This document shows, in pieces, positions 34,048 to 45,000 of a stretch of 64,000 nucleotides of DNA; position 1 is the first letter of the stretch; every line of letters begins with the position of its first letter. A program made the position numbers and the translations under genes. The stretch lies in contig NZ_KZ454938.1 of NCBI RefSeq assembly GCF_002797325.1, forward strand, positions 1,376,267-1,440,266, read 5' to 3'. Origin of the DNA: Bacillus sp. FJAT-45037. Lineage in GTDB: Bacteria > Bacillota > Bacilli > Bacillales > Bacillaceae_D. Under the pieces are notes generated by a model. That model was not told the DNA's origin. It ran no database searches and worked only from the letters and a program-made list of their open reading frames with translations.

Positions 34048-35037
34048 TTATTTCACTTTCACTATGGTACGCCCTCTTAATTCTCCTTTTAAAATCCGAG
34101 AAAGAGTGTTTGGTAGTTCGTCCATTGTAATTTCATTTACAATTCCTTTCATGAGATGGTTTGGTTTATAGTCTGTGGCTAATCGATCCCAAATCTTCTT
34201 ACGCAACTCCATCGGGCAATAAACAGAATCAACACCTAACCAGTTGATCCCTCTAAGGATAAAAGGATACACCGTTGTTTCAACTTTATGACCACCCGTT
34301 AATCCGCTCGTCGCGACCGAACCACCGTATTTAAGTGTCGATAGAACGTAAGCTAACGTCTCTCCTCCCACTGGGTCTACTGCTGCTGCGTACACTTCTC
34401 TACGCATTGGCTTTTTATCTTCAGGTGTTAGCTCAGCGCGATCAAGTATCGTACTTGCACCAAGTTCCTTTAAATAGTTATGCTCATTTGCTTTTCCTGT
34501 ACTTGCGTGAACATCGAATCCTCGTTTTGATAGAATATCAACCGCTACGCTTCCTACACCACCTGTTGCCCCTGTAACGAGAACGGGACCATCTGCTGGA
34601 GTCGTCCCTTGGTCTTCTAGCTTTTGTACCGATAATGCCGCAGTAAACCCAGCCGTTCCAAGAACCATCGCCTCTTTTAATGATAAGCCTTCAGGCAGTG
34701 GCACAACCCAATCCGCTGGTACACGTGCCAACTCACTGAAGCCGCCATGATGAGACACGCCAATTTCGTAGCTTGTAGCTAAAACGTTGTCCCCTTTTTT
34801 GAAACGATCGTCTGTTGACTCAATAACCGTCCCTGATAGATCAATCCCAGGAATCAACGGATAGTTTCGTATGATTTGCTTCGGTAAGGTAGCTAGTCCA
34901 TCTTTAAAGTTAACGCTTGAATACGCGACCTCAATTGTCACTTCTCCTTCACCAAGATCGCTACTATGTATTGTTTTTCGCTCTAAATTGGTTTTTCCAT
35001 CAACTAAATCGACCATATAGGCTTCAAATGTATTCAT
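34048..35037 (-). CDS. yhfP: YhdH/YhfP-family zinc-free quinone oxidoreductase
   Basis: A 329-residue MDR-superfamily NADPH-dependent oxidoreductase. SSVNFKDGLAT, GIDLSGTV, the Rossmann VLVTGATGGVGSVAVDIL and SGLTGGHKVETTVYPFILRG match YhdH/AcuI/YhfP. AcuI members reduce acrylyl-CoA. ATG 35037 (MNTFEAYMVD), behind GGTGGGATC, is chosen over the longer frame, giving YhfP's size. It follows the hemD-like gene closely. Confidence 0.9.
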   Translation of the reverse strand: MNTFEAYMVDLVDGKTNLERKTIHSSDLGEGEVTIEVAYSSVNFKDGLATLPKQIIRNYPLIPGIDLSGTVIESTDDRFKKGDNVLATSYEIGVSHHGGFSELARVPADWVVPLPEGLSLKEAMVLGTAGFTAALSVQKLEDQGTTPADGPVLVTGATGGVGSVAVDILSKRGFDVHASTGKANEHNYLKELGASTILDRAELTPEDKKPMRREVYAAAVDPVGGETLAYVLSTLKYGGSVATSGLTGGHKVETTVYPFILRGINWLGVDSVYCPMELRKKIWDRLATDYKPNHLMKGIVNEITMDELPNTLSRILKGELRGRTIVKVK

Positions 35038-35099
35038 GAATCTGATCCCACCTTTGTCTTTATATATAGTAAAACCATAACACTTTTCTAGCACCAATT

Positions 35100-35912
35100 C
35101 TAACAATCCGCTTGAACGTATTTAGCAAGCTCTACGACCATCGCTCCCATTCGTTCTCTCTGCGGGACCACAAATCGCGTGACTTGTTGATCAGTTAATC
35201 CTTCTAATGTCACTTTTCCAACAGCAACAGCAATGACTTGTTCGTTAAAACAAGCAGTCAGTTGTTGGTTTTTATTTCGTTGCTTGGCGTACTCATATAA
35301 AGCACGCACTTGAAGAATCGTTGTGAAACAAACGGCGTCAATTTCGTGATTCATCACTTCTTTATAAAGCAATTTCACGTCCTCTTCCTTCGGTGCAATA
35401 TGTCGGTACGGAAGAATTTCAGATAGGGTTGCTTCCTTTTGATGAAAAAATTCCGTTAAGTTAGGAGAGGACACGCCGTGTAACTGCAACGCTACTCGCT
35501 TATATTTAAAGTCCATTTCTGACAACGCACGAATCAATCCGTTCGTTGTACCATCATCATCACTAATCGTTGGAGTAATGCCAAGCTCTTTCAGGGCATT
35601 TTTTGTTTTATATCCTCTGGCTGCAATCTTTGTTTCTTTGAGAAGCTGGATCAGTTCTTCCTCAAGTCCTGCACCCCTTGCAAGCTCAAGCAGCTTGTTC
35701 GTTCCAATTCCAGTCGTTAAGACGAACCAATCGACACCTTGCTCGATTACTGACTTTAATTCATTGATAGAGCTTTCTTCTGCTACATAGATCGTTCCTT
35801 GCATCGAACGTACGAGAACCTCTCCTCCTTGTTTCTCAATTAACGTACTCATCTCTTCCACTTTCCTAGAAGCGGCTAAGACAATTTTCTTTCCTGTTAA
35901 CGGCTTTGACAT
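35100..35912 (-). CDS. hemD: Uroporphyrinogen-III synthase family protein
   Basis: A 270-residue HemD-fold protein (MSKPLTGKKIVLAASRK) with TGIGTNKLLELA, the hinge between two alpha/beta lobes, and DAVCFTTILQVRALYEYA and VAVGKVTLEGL of the second lobe. ATG 35912 follows AAGGGG at eight bases. It lies away from other heme genes, so it may be a second paralogue with a special role, for example in siroheme or regulation. Confidence 0.82.
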   Translation of the reverse strand: MSKPLTGKKIVLAASRKVEEMSTLIEKQGGEVLVRSMQGTIYVAEESSINELKSVIEQGVDWFVLTTGIGTNKLLELARGAGLEEELIQLLKETKIAARGYKTKNALKELGITPTISDDDGTTNGLIRALSEMDFKYKRVALQLHGVSSPNLTEFFHQKEATLSEILPYRHIAPKEEDVKLLYKEVMNHEIDAVCFTTILQVRALYEYAKQRNKNQQLTACFNEQVIAVAVGKVTLEGLTDQQVTRFVVPQRERMGAMVVELAKYVQADC

Positions 35913-36117
35913 GTTCATTTCCCCTTTTCATCCTAAGTGCCATAGGCAAGCAATTCTTATCACTACTCTAATAAGGTGCAAGTTACTTGTAAACTATTTT
36001 GAAATATGTGACCATTTACAATAATACAATTTTACACCATTAAGATAGGTTGAAGCTATGATACAATCATAACTATGGTGAATAATGGTAACCCTATCAT
36101 AAAAGGAGTGATTAATC

Positions 36118-37908
36118 ATGACAACTTATAAAAATCGTAAAGAAGTGCCTGATCATGAGAAGTGGGACGTGTCAGATATTTATGAGTCACTTGAAGATTG
36201 GAAACAAGATGTAGCAGAAGTTAAAAAGATGGCCGAACAGCTCAAACAATTTGATGGGGAGATCACTGATGGTACGAGTCTGTATGATTTTTTAACATTA
36301 CAGGAAAAACTAAGCTTTCATCTATCAAAAGTGATGGTGTATGCCAGACTCCAGGTCGATGTCGATACGCGTGATAAAAAAGCCGAAGTACTTTTAGATG
36401 AAGCCTCACAATTAGGTGTTACAGCAAGCACAGCCGTTTCTTTCTTCCGCCCTTTTTTATTAAGCCTCGATCAATCGACGCTTTCTGAATACATATCTGA
36501 AGTAGAAGGTCTTGCCTACTTTGAAGATGATCTCATGGACCTTTTCCGCTACAAACCTCATGTGTTAAGCAAAGAAAAAGAAGAAGTATTGACGCAGCTA
36601 GGTGAATCCCTCTCCTCTCCTAGTAAAACGTTTGGCATGATCAACAATGCCGACATCAAATTCGGCAAGGTGACAACAGAGGATGGGGAAAAAGTAGAAC
36701 TTACACGAGGTATGTATGAAAAGCTCCTAAAAAGCGAGAACCGAAGCAAGCGAAAAGAAGCGTATCGAGCTTATTACAAGCCATATATCGAGTTAAATAA
36801 CACCATTGCCTCCACCCTGTCTTCTGCAATCAAAACGAACGTAACCCTTTCTAAAATGAAGCAGTACCCTTCTGCTCTTGAGAAATCTTTGTTTGCAGAT
36901 CAAGTACCGAAAGAAGTATATGATAATCTAATTGAAACGACGAAAAAGCATCTTGCACCTTATCACCGTTATCAAACGATCCGTAAAAATATGCTAGGTG
37001 TTGTGGAGTTACGACAATATGATTTATCAATTCCACTCGTTCAAGGCGTTGATAAGGACATTCCGTACGAAGAAGCTTATGACCTAATGCTTAAAGCTCT
37101 CGCACCGCTTGGTGAGGAATACGTGGATTCCTTAGCAAGCTTCAAAGAAAAACGTTATATTGATGTAAGAGAAACTCCAGGAAAGCGTTCGGGTGCCTAC
37201 AACATGGGACTTTATGGCGTGCATCCATTTGTTTTATTGAATCATCAAGATAACTTAAACAGTTTGTTTACGCTTGCTCATGAAATGGGTCATGCGATGC
37301 ATAGTTACCTCTCAAGCAAGCATCAACCGCAAATCACTGCAGGGTATACCATTTTCGTGGCAGAAGTAGCTTCAACCGTCAACGAAGTATTATTAATTCA
37401 CTACTTATTGAATCAATCGACTGATGATAAAACACGTAAATACTTAGTGAATGACTTCATTGATAAATTCAAAGGAACGTTCTTTACGCAAGTAATGTTT
37501 GCTAACTTTGAGAAAGAAACGCATGAAATGGCTGAAGCAGGTAAACCATTAAATGCAGAAGTATTTAACTTAGTGTATGAGAAGCTCTTCCGTGAATACA
37601 ATGGCGAAGATCTGGTGTTTGACGACGAAGTGAAATATGGTTGGTCAAGAATTCCTCACTTCTACCGCCCCTTCTATGTGTATAAATACGCAACCGGATT
37701 TGCAGCAGCCATCCAGCTAGCCAATGGTCTGCTTGAGAATAAAGAAGGTGCAAAAGAAGCGTACTTAGAATTCTTGCAAAGTGGAAGTTCTGAATATCCA
37801 CTTGATCTTCTGAAAAAAGCCGGTGTCGACCTTACGACATCAGAGCCCATCGAAAAAGCGCTCAATTTCTTCACTGAGTTAGTCGATGAATTTGAAAAAC
37901 AAGCCTAA
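36118..37908 (+). CDS. pepF: Oligoendopeptidase F
   Basis: A 596-residue M3B zinc metallopeptidase. The zinc motif HEMGHAMH lies near residue 390 within FTLAHEMGHAMHSYLS, and the substrate region GAYNMGLYGVHPFVLLN precedes it. AAAAGGAGTG precedes ATG 36118. It cleaves short peptides in the cytoplasm. It is monocistronic with a strong terminator. Confidence 0.95.
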   Translation: MTTYKNRKEVPDHEKWDVSDIYESLEDWKQDVAEVKKMAEQLKQFDGEITDGTSLYDFLTLQEKLSFHLSKVMVYARLQVDVDTRDKKAEVLLDEASQLGVTASTAVSFFRPFLLSLDQSTLSEYISEVEGLAYFEDDLMDLFRYKPHVLSKEKEEVLTQLGESLSSPSKTFGMINNADIKFGKVTTEDGEKVELTRGMYEKLLKSENRSKRKEAYRAYYKPYIELNNTIASTLSSAIKTNVTLSKMKQYPSALEKSLFADQVPKEVYDNLIETTKKHLAPYHRYQTIRKNMLGVVELRQYDLSIPLVQGVDKDIPYEEAYDLMLKALAPLGEEYVDSLASFKEKRYIDVRETPGKRSGAYNMGLYGVHPFVLLNHQDNLNSLFTLAHEMGHAMHSYLSSKHQPQITAGYTIFVAEVASTVNEVLLIHYLLNQSTDDKTRKYLVNDFIDKFKGTFFTQVMFANFEKETHEMAEAGKPLNAEVFNLVYEKLFREYNGEDLVFDDEVKYGWSRIPHFYRPFYVYKYATGFAAAIQLANGLLENKEGAKEAYLEFLQSGSSEYPLDLLKKAGVDLTTSEPIEKALNFFTELVDEFEKQA

Positions 37909-37916
37909 ACAAGAAA

Positions 37917-37947
37917 AGATCCGTCTCCTGAGTCAGGAGACGGATTT
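37917..37947. terminator. Bidirectional terminator
   Basis: ATCCGTCTCCTGA-G-TCAGGAGACGGAT followed by TTTTATTATTT, between pepF and a convergent gene. Confidence 0.9.
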
Positions 37948-37949
37948 TA

Positions 37950-38675
37950 TTATTTTTCTACAGCTTTCACTAATGCTTTAAATCCAGAACGTGTTAATTT
38001 AAAGTCCTCATCGACAAATCCTGCTTTATGAAGCGCCATAATGTCTTCTTCAGAAAGACTTGATCGTTTACGCTGCAAATGTTCATTTAATAAATCAAGA
38101 GAGTCTGCTTCAAGCAGTTCTTGGTCAATCGATGAAGCGATCTCTTTCATCGGATCTTGTTTAACGAAATAATTTTTCGTATCAATCATCACTTGTTGGA
38201 TTTTCTCTCCTGCATTCATTAATTCTTGACGCAAGCGCGAGATTTCATGATCCTTTTGCTTAATCTTTGATCGATACTGTTGCTTTTCCTCATCGTCTAA
38301 TGAAGCTTTACGGAATAACTCCTCTAAAAGCTCTGTACGATCAAGATCAATTTTCTCAAGTTGGGTTGTTTTCTCTAAAATATCTTGATCAGTCTCTTTT
38401 ATAGATTCAGTAGAAGCTGCTAGCTGTCTTGATCTTAAAGGAGCCAATTCTATTTCCGATTCCGTTACTGCTTTTTCATCTGTACGGATCGATACAAACC
38501 GGTTAACTTGAAGCAGCATCCCGATTAAAAAAATCATCATAAATAACCTAAAAGCAAAATCATTAAACAATCCAACGAAAAATAAAGTGGTAAATAAAAA
38601 TGCCGTAAACCATTCAAAGGCTGATGTTGGTTTTTTTATGCTATCGAATAATGATGGATAAGATCGTTTATTCAT
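37950..38675 (-). CDS. Membrane-anchored coiled-coil protein, unknown
   Basis: 241 residues with two closely spaced hydrophobic helices near the N-terminus (about 20-55: WFTAFLFTTLFFVGLF, FMMIFLIGMLLQ), a long charged coiled coil (about 95-165) and a C-terminal helical domain ending LTRSGFKALVKAVEK. No signal peptide. AAAGGAGATAAAC precedes the ATG. I do not recognise the family. Confidence 0.75.
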   Translation of the reverse strand: MNKRSYPSLFDSIKKPTSAFEWFTAFLFTTLFFVGLFNDFAFRLFMMIFLIGMLLQVNRFVSIRTDEKAVTESEIELAPLRSRQLAASTESIKETDQDILEKTTQLEKIDLDRTELLEELFRKASLDDEEKQQYRSKIKQKDHEISRLRQELMNAGEKIQQVMIDTKNYFVKQDPMKEIASSIDQELLEADSLDLLNEHLQRKRSSLSEEDIMALHKAGFVDEDFKLTRSGFKALVKAVEK

Positions 38676-38927
38676 GTTTATCTCCTTTTACATTAGCAAT
38701 CTAATCAATTTATACTCTTTTCTTCACAAGAACTCTAGGAAATACTATAGCATAACTACCTACATATTAGCGTGTAAAAAATTGTAATCACGCAAAAAAA
38801 GTCGGAAATCCTATGACGAATTACACATATCATCCGTTAATCCTACGTTATTAATGTTAAAATAAATAGAATGACTTTTTTGTTCACGAATACATACTAC
38901 AAATAACCAATGAAAGGATTGAGTGCG

Positions 38928-39137
38928 ATGACAGAAGAAAAGAAAGTAACGTTAAAAGTAAATGATAATGGTTCACTCCGCATTACAGGAGATGTCGAGT
39001 TGTTAGATGGTGAAGGGAATCCATTTCCACACAAACCTGCGTTCTCACTCTGTCTCTGTGGAGCTTCAAAAAACAAACCATTTTGCGACGGCTCCCACAA
39101 GACGAACGGATACGTCAATCAAGTAAGAGTAAAGTAA
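38928..39137 (+). CDS. CDGSH iron-sulfur domain protein
   Basis: A 69-residue protein with the CDGSH-type cluster motif CLCGASKNKPFCDGSH (three Cys and one His ligate a 2Fe-2S cluster). ATG 38928 (MTEEKKVTL) follows AAAGGATTGAG. Bacterial proteins of this size act in redox or iron homeostasis. A terminator follows (39149-39186). Confidence 0.9.
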   Translation: MTEEKKVTLKVNDNGSLRITGDVELLDGEGNPFPHKPAFSLCLCGASKNKPFCDGSHKTNGYVNQVRVK

Positions 39138-39148
39138 GTCTTACCTAA

Positions 39149-39186
39149 CGAAAAACGTTAAGCCACAGATCATGGCCTAACGTTTT
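39149..39186. terminator. Bidirectional terminator
   Basis: AAAACGTTAAGCCA-CAGATCA-TGGCCTAACGTTTTTT between convergent genes. Confidence 0.85.
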
Positions 39187-39600
39187 TTATTTGTACAATT
39201 CTTTATAAGCAACGACTTTCAATGCCTTGATTTCTTCTTCTGTTAAATCTCTTTCTAGACTTTTTAGTACTTCATCTAGTGAGGCCGTGCCTCGCTCTAA
39301 TTGGGTTTGAATCTCCATTAATTCAGACAACCCAACTTTACGAATCAATACTCTTGTCGCTTCTTCCTTTGTTTGAAAAGGCAGAGTACTAGAATCGATT
39401 TGTTCGACCTCGCGAACCATCTGACTTAGCTCAGGGTCGTTTTCAACAAAGTTCCGAAGCTGTTCCTTTTGATCAGGGTCCCCAGAAAAATCATCAACCA
39501 TTTTCTCCGAAGCCATATTAGTGCCGATGTAAAAAGCTGCCACCCCTAATCCACCCAAAATAAGGGTAATAGTAAGGAGTGTTATCAATATTTTTTTCAT
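39187..39600 (-). CDS. Small membrane-anchored or secreted protein, unknown
   Basis: 137 residues from ATG 39600 (MKKILITLLTITLILGG) behind TAGGAGGC. One N-terminal hydrophobic helix serves as signal or anchor; the rest is helical and acidic (EEATRVLIRKVGLSELMEIQ). No cysteine lipobox. Family not recognised. Confidence 0.7.
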   Translation of the reverse strand: MKKILITLLTITLILGGLGVAAFYIGTNMASEKMVDDFSGDPDQKEQLRNFVENDPELSQMVREVEQIDSSTLPFQTKEEATRVLIRKVGLSELMEIQTQLERGTASLDEVLKSLERDLTEEEIKALKVVAYKELYK

Positions 39601-39868
39601 ATTGCCTCCTATACTTATGAAGTGATTTCTACTTACAATAAACAAACCCCATATGATTGTCAATAGTAGGTAGATTTCCAACATTTTTAAATGAGCTCAT
39701 TCATTTCCCCATTCATTCCTCAGTTTAATAGAGAAGTCTAAGCATTGATATTAGTATCCAAATTACGCTTCACTTTCTATGTACGTTTACTGGTCCCAAC
39801 ATACACCAATGCCTATACCTTTTCATATCATATCGTAAGTTTTTCTCTATATAAAAGGGGGTTACGAT

Positions 39869-41293
39869 ATGATTGAATTAACATTGTCTCATTGGATGTA
39901 CTTATTTGGTACATTGTTAATTATAGCAACAATGCTTTTCAGACAGAATGTCGTTGTTCCAGCGATATTGATGACTTTTTTAGTTGGTTGGCTCTTTAGT
40001 GGCTCGTTATCTATTGGGTTACAGACCATTTTCCAAGCGAGTTTAATAGCAGCTGGTGAGTTGTTTAATATTTTCTTGATTATTGCCATTATGACCGCTC
40101 TTCTCCATGCACTTAAAGATATTGGTGCAGATGAGCAAATGATCACTCCGTTTCAGAAGGTTATGGTCAATGGTCATATCTCGTTTTGGATTATTGTACT
40201 TGTTACGTACTCAATCTCGTTGTTTTTCTGGCCAACTCCTGCGGTCCCTCTCGTTGGCGCACTCTTAATTCCTGTTGCCATACGTGCAGGGCTACCACCA
40301 ATTGGTGCAGCGATTGCGATCTCTCTTGCTGGTCAAGGGATGGCTCTGTCATCTGATTACATTATTCAAATTGCACCGATGCTAAGTGCGACTGCGGCTG
40401 GGGTTGACATTTCACTTGTAGCCGATCGAGCTTTTGTATTGTCTATTGTTACGGGGAGTGTTGCGATTACACTTGCTTATTTTTTAATTCGAAAGTGGAT
40501 CAAAGCTCCTTCAAAAACACATCTCCTTAACTGGGAACAAAAAGAATCTAAGATTGTCGAAGAGCGAACCCCAACGAGAAAGCCCATCACTCGTAAAAGC
40601 ATGTTTTTTGCTTTACTTGTTCCGACAGCGTTCTTGTTCATCATTGTCTATATGATAATGGCTAAGTTCTCTGAGGCCATTCCAACCATTGAAGGGGGAA
40701 CTGGTGCAGCTTTAATTGGTGGAACAGCTGCCCTTTTATTACTAGCCTCCACAACGGCTGATCGATTGAGGACGTCCCTATCAAAGGTGAGTGAGCATCT
40801 CATCACTGGCTTTGTTTTCGCCTTTAAAGCGATGGGACCTGTCATCCCGATTGCTGGTTTCTTCTTTATCGGCAGTGGCGAATTATCTGGTGCGATACTC
40901 GGTGCTGGTAATGATCATTCTCCGTCGTTCTTATTTGACCTTGTGCAAGCGGGTCAGCAAATGATACCTGAAAGTGCCTTCTTAGCTGGATTTGCGATTT
41001 TAATCATTGGAATGATCACGGGACTAGATGGTTCTGGGTTCTCTGGACTTCCTCTTGTCGGAGCTCTATCTAGTGCACTTGGACCAACTGTTGGAGTAGA
41101 AACAGCAACACTTGCTGCAATTGGACAAATGGGATCGATTTGGGTTGGTGGCGGAACATTAATTGCCTGGTCTTCACTCGTTGCCGTCGCTGGATTTGCC
41201 AAAGTACCCGTGATGGAGCTCGTTCGCAAAAGCTTCCTTCCTGTTATTCTCGGTTTGATTGTTTCAACATTGTTCGCGCTTTGGTTCTTTTAA
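39869..41293 (+). CDS. Ion-transporter superfamily permease (DctM/ArsB/NhaD-like)
   Basis: A 474-residue membrane protein with about twelve hydrophobic segments. The first hairpin region contains PTPAVPLVGALLIP and GMALSSDYIIQIAPMLSATAA, the second GLDGSGFSGLPLVGAL; this duplicated re-entrant architecture is typical of the IT superfamily. AAAGGGGG lies ahead of the ATG. The substrate, a carboxylate or Na+, cannot be told from sequence. Confidence 0.75.
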   Translation: MIELTLSHWMYLFGTLLIIATMLFRQNVVVPAILMTFLVGWLFSGSLSIGLQTIFQASLIAAGELFNIFLIIAIMTALLHALKDIGADEQMITPFQKVMVNGHISFWIIVLVTYSISLFFWPTPAVPLVGALLIPVAIRAGLPPIGAAIAISLAGQGMALSSDYIIQIAPMLSATAAGVDISLVADRAFVLSIVTGSVAITLAYFLIRKWIKAPSKTHLLNWEQKESKIVEERTPTRKPITRKSMFFALLVPTAFLFIIVYMIMAKFSEAIPTIEGGTGAALIGGTAALLLLASTTADRLRTSLSKVSEHLITGFVFAFKAMGPVIPIAGFFFIGSGELSGAILGAGNDHSPSFLFDLVQAGQQMIPESAFLAGFAILIIGMITGLDGSGFSGLPLVGALSSALGPTVGVETATLAAIGQMGSIWVGGGTLIAWSSLVAVAGFAKVPVMELVRKSFLPVILGLIVSTLFALWFF

Positions 41294-41299
41294 CTAAAA

Positions 41300-41338
41300 T
41301 AACGCAAGGGTCCGTTATCTGGGCCCTGCGTTATTATT
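41300..41338. terminator. Bidirectional terminator
   Basis: AATAACGCAAGGGTCC-GTTATCTG-GGCCCTGCGTTATT between the permease and the convergent mnx/sco operon. Confidence 0.88.
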
Positions 41339-41381
41339 TGCTGAGAAAATCTATAATGTTCCCCGGTCATTAACTATAATC

Positions 41382-41975
41382 TCAATTCCCTTGAACTAAA
41401 ACATTGATGTCTTCTAATATTTCATCTTTATTCACCGGGTTATTTGAGGTAGCCATATCATAAAGAGCGCGAATATTATTATTCGAATCTACTAAATACA
41501 TCGTGATTGAATGATACATAACAACTCCATCTTCTATTTCATACTGCATTTGTAATTCCTTTGCAATTTGTTTGGTCTCTTCGGGTGTCCCTCTTAACCA
41601 CTTCCAACCATATGGGTCTGCTTGAAAGGTGTCTGCATAGTTTTTTATTGTTTCTGGTAGGTCATTTTCAGGATCAAGTGAAACAGCTACTAGCTCCACT
41701 TGATCTCCAAATAAGCCATTATCCTTCAACTGAGTTTGGAGGTCTCTAAAGTCTATCATCGTTAAAGGGCAGATATCCGGACACTGTGTGAAGAAGAACG
41801 TAATTACTTTTACTTTCCCATTGTCCGATTTATAGTTCTCTCCGTGCACTTCTTCTAATTGAAAGGCATTAACACTATCTAATATTGGTAACGTTTCATT
41901 GTCCGGCCACAACCAATAGATTAAGAATAATCCTATTAACAACATGCTAAAAATAACGCATCTTAGTTTCCTCAT
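41382..41975 (-). CDS. SCO1/SenC-type copper chaperone
   Basis: A 197-residue membrane-anchored thioredoxin-fold protein: one N-terminal helix (CVIFSMLLIGLFLIYWLW), the copper motif TQCPDICPLTM (CxxxC) and the distal histidine in VVMYHSITMYLV. ATG 41975 follows AGGTGTGAG. It lies 29 bases downstream of mnxG and probably belongs to the same transcript, so it is a candidate copper-loader of the oxidase. In the SG-1 operon a gene of this type (MnxC, from memory) sits between mnxB and mnxD; here that place is empty. Confidence 0.9.
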   Translation of the reverse strand: MRKLRCVIFSMLLIGLFLIYWLWPDNETLPILDSVNAFQLEEVHGENYKSDNGKVKVITFFFTQCPDICPLTMIDFRDLQTQLKDNGLFGDQVELVAVSLDPENDLPETIKNYADTFQADPYGWKWLRGTPEETKQIAKELQMQYEIEDGVVMYHSITMYLVDSNNNIRALYDMATSNNPVNKDEILEDINVLVQGN

Positions 41976-42004
41976 TGATCTCACACCTGACTTAGAGAAT
42001 CCTT

Positions 42005-45000
42005 TTATTCACGTTTTCCTTTCTTATCATTATTTTCTAATGGTAGAAGGTTCTTTTGCTGTTTTTTGTGAACACGGATAATTCCCCACATCCCTTGCTC
42101 TATATCCCAGCGAATATTACCGGAACGATACATGTAATCACCAGGTAATTGATAATAGCTACCAGCCCCGTAGTGAAGCTCAAGATTTGTCGCATGTCCT
42201 GTCACAATCTCACCTTCAGTAGATTTTATCTCAGAAACGACATCTTTATCATCAGTATTCCAGTAATGTCCATGTAAATGAAACGTATGAGCACGACGAC
42301 GTTCCGAAGGATTGACAAGTCTAATCGTTATCGGATCACCTGGATATGCTTCAAACAATGAGGTTGAAGGATCGCCATGGACGGTTGAACTGAATAAGTC
42401 CTTTAATACAGGATGGTTTCGTAGTCGATTGATTAAGCGCTCTGTGCGATAGTTAAACCCTCTCGAACCATTATCATACGTATCCAAAAGATCATCTTCT
42501 TCTTCTGGGTCCACCCCTCCTAAAATGCCATCAATTGGGTCAAGGATAAGATTTTCGTCTTTATCAACTAAGCGAGCTCCATCAAACATGACGATCACAA
42601 ATTCCCTTGTATTTGGCAAAAAGGGATTACGTAATATGACATTTGCTCCTGTTCTTACGGCATCCCCTGTAGTTGGGTTAATATACTCAGTTCCTCTAGG
42701 TTCTGCGATGAAAGCCCCAAACGTTCCTAGTGATCTATGATTTCTGATATCAGCCATATCCCACATTCCACATGCTCCTACTTCAGCATCAACATACCAT
42801 TTATACATAACTGTCTCACCAGGTGCTACTGTTTGATCAGGATTAAATCCTACTGTTTCCCCTGAAGAGGTCTTCACATCGTAATCAAGCAGTTGTGGGT
42901 GTAGCGATATTCTTAGAGATGGTGGATAATAAGCCTGCTCCTTTACAGGTGGATATGTCCATATACCATCGGGATAAGGAAATCTACCCCTTTCTAGCTT
43001 ACTTGTTAAATGGACTTCAACAACATCTCCTTGATTCGCTCGAATAATAAGTGGTTCAGGCTTTCTCTTTCCGCTCAAAATGTCCTCCACATCTTCTTCT
43101 AAAGCAAAGATAATACCAAAAGGATCTTGTTCCCCCCATTTACTATAGATTATAGGGATATGGAAGGCTGTTATATTAAAACGTTTTACCTTTGCATCTA
43201 CTGGTCCTGGTGAGTCCACCACTTCTGCTGGCAAAGGAGGGTTACCGGTCCTTTTTGGTAAAGGTATGGTTCGTTTTGGTGGCGGGGCTCGATCTGGCAG
43301 CGGAATAAGGAAATCAACTTTTTCGGAAAAGGCTCGGATTAATCCCCATAACCCGTTCCAAAGATCTTCTTCGGTTTCAAAAGTCCAAAGATAATCGCCT
43401 GATCTGGGCACTTCCATTTCTAGGGTAAATGATTCCGAAATGCCAATATGTTGTTGTGATTTAAATTTCGTCTCTGAATCAGGATGTTCAGACTTCCAAC
43501 GTAAACCATGAATGTTGAAACTATGCGATTCTTCTTGAGCTCCTTGCAATAGTCGTACGCGTATTGGGTCACCCTCATAACACAGTAAAATAGGCGTTAT
43601 CGGATCCCCATTTACAAATGAGCTAAATGAATAAGCTGGATCGCACTCTTTACCTAACCGAAATTGTAGTGGTTCGTTTTTATAGTTGACACCAAACAAT
43701 CCCGGGTCATCCTGAGAACCAGGAAAATTTGGCGGCTGAAGCGGGCAGCCATCTTTATCAAAAAGCAAAGAAAAATCTTGAACCATCAGAACAAAATCCC
43801 TATAATTTGGAATAAATGGATGGATAGCTGTTATTTGTGTGCCATGCATGACTTCTTCCCCAGTTTTAGAATCCAAGAATCTGGTAAAACGTGGATGAAC
43901 GACACCGGTTCCAAACACACCGTGTTGTTGATGAAAGTTGGCAAACAAATGATCATGGAAAAACCAAGCTTTCAATTCCACATCAGCATAATACTCATAT
44001 CGAATAGTTTCACCGGATAGAATGCTAGAATCATAGTTCCAACCAACGTTACCACCATCTGAAACTAATACATCAAATTTGACAAAATGAACATGAACCC
44101 CTGCTTCATATGTTCTGGTCACAAGTTGAAAGGTATTCCCCCCCACCACTTCTGGCAAACGATTTGTAAAGTTTATCCTTACAGAAGTATTTGCGGACAT
44201 TTGAAGGACTAATGGTTCAGGCTCCTTTCTCCCCTTTAAAACATCATCAACATCTTCATCTAACACATAAATTCTGCCTATTGGATCATTCCACCCTTGG
44301 CGATTGTAAATAATCGGCAATTGAATGAGAGAAACATTAAATTCTTTCACAACAGGATTGTCAACGTCAGCAGTCGGATCTACAAAGACTGCACCAGGTC
44401 TTGCATTAGGAATGGCTGCCCGTCTTTCAAGTTCCGTCAAATGTCGTCCTCCAACTATCCCAAGCGGTGGTCTTGGCGCTTTAAAGCCCACTTTTCCTGG
44501 AATAAAATTCGGAAATCCAGGTCTCTCTTTCGTCGGCTTTGGCGGATTTGGACGGTCAGGTAATGGTTGAAGCGCCTTAATTGGAACACCATTTGGATAG
44601 CATTGACTCCCGTCTTGAAGTGTGTCAAAAATACGATTTATTCCCCACATCCCAACGCTAAAATGCGGATAAAGATGGCAATGGATAATCGCATCCCCTA
44701 TCGCCCCTTGGAATGATCCTAAACCATAATGAGGGTGAATCGTGTACCATGACTGTGGACTAATTGCTTGGGCATCTAATATTTCAGAATCAGTATTTTG
44801 TGGATCTTTAGACCATTGATGAACATGATAATGCAAAACATGCGTTTCTTTGACTCCAGCATGAAGGAGTCTAATTTTGACCGGATCCCCACAATATCCA
44901 CGTAATATCGGAGTAGACGGATCTCCAAATACCCAGGAATCATGGTGCACTTCTTCCCCATCACAATCTGGACAGACGACACCTTCCTCAAGTAATCGAA

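Noticed and set aside
44297-44570. Two overlapping plus-strand ORFs inside mnxG
   Set aside because: Both are antisense frames within the multicopper oxidase gene and show no domain.
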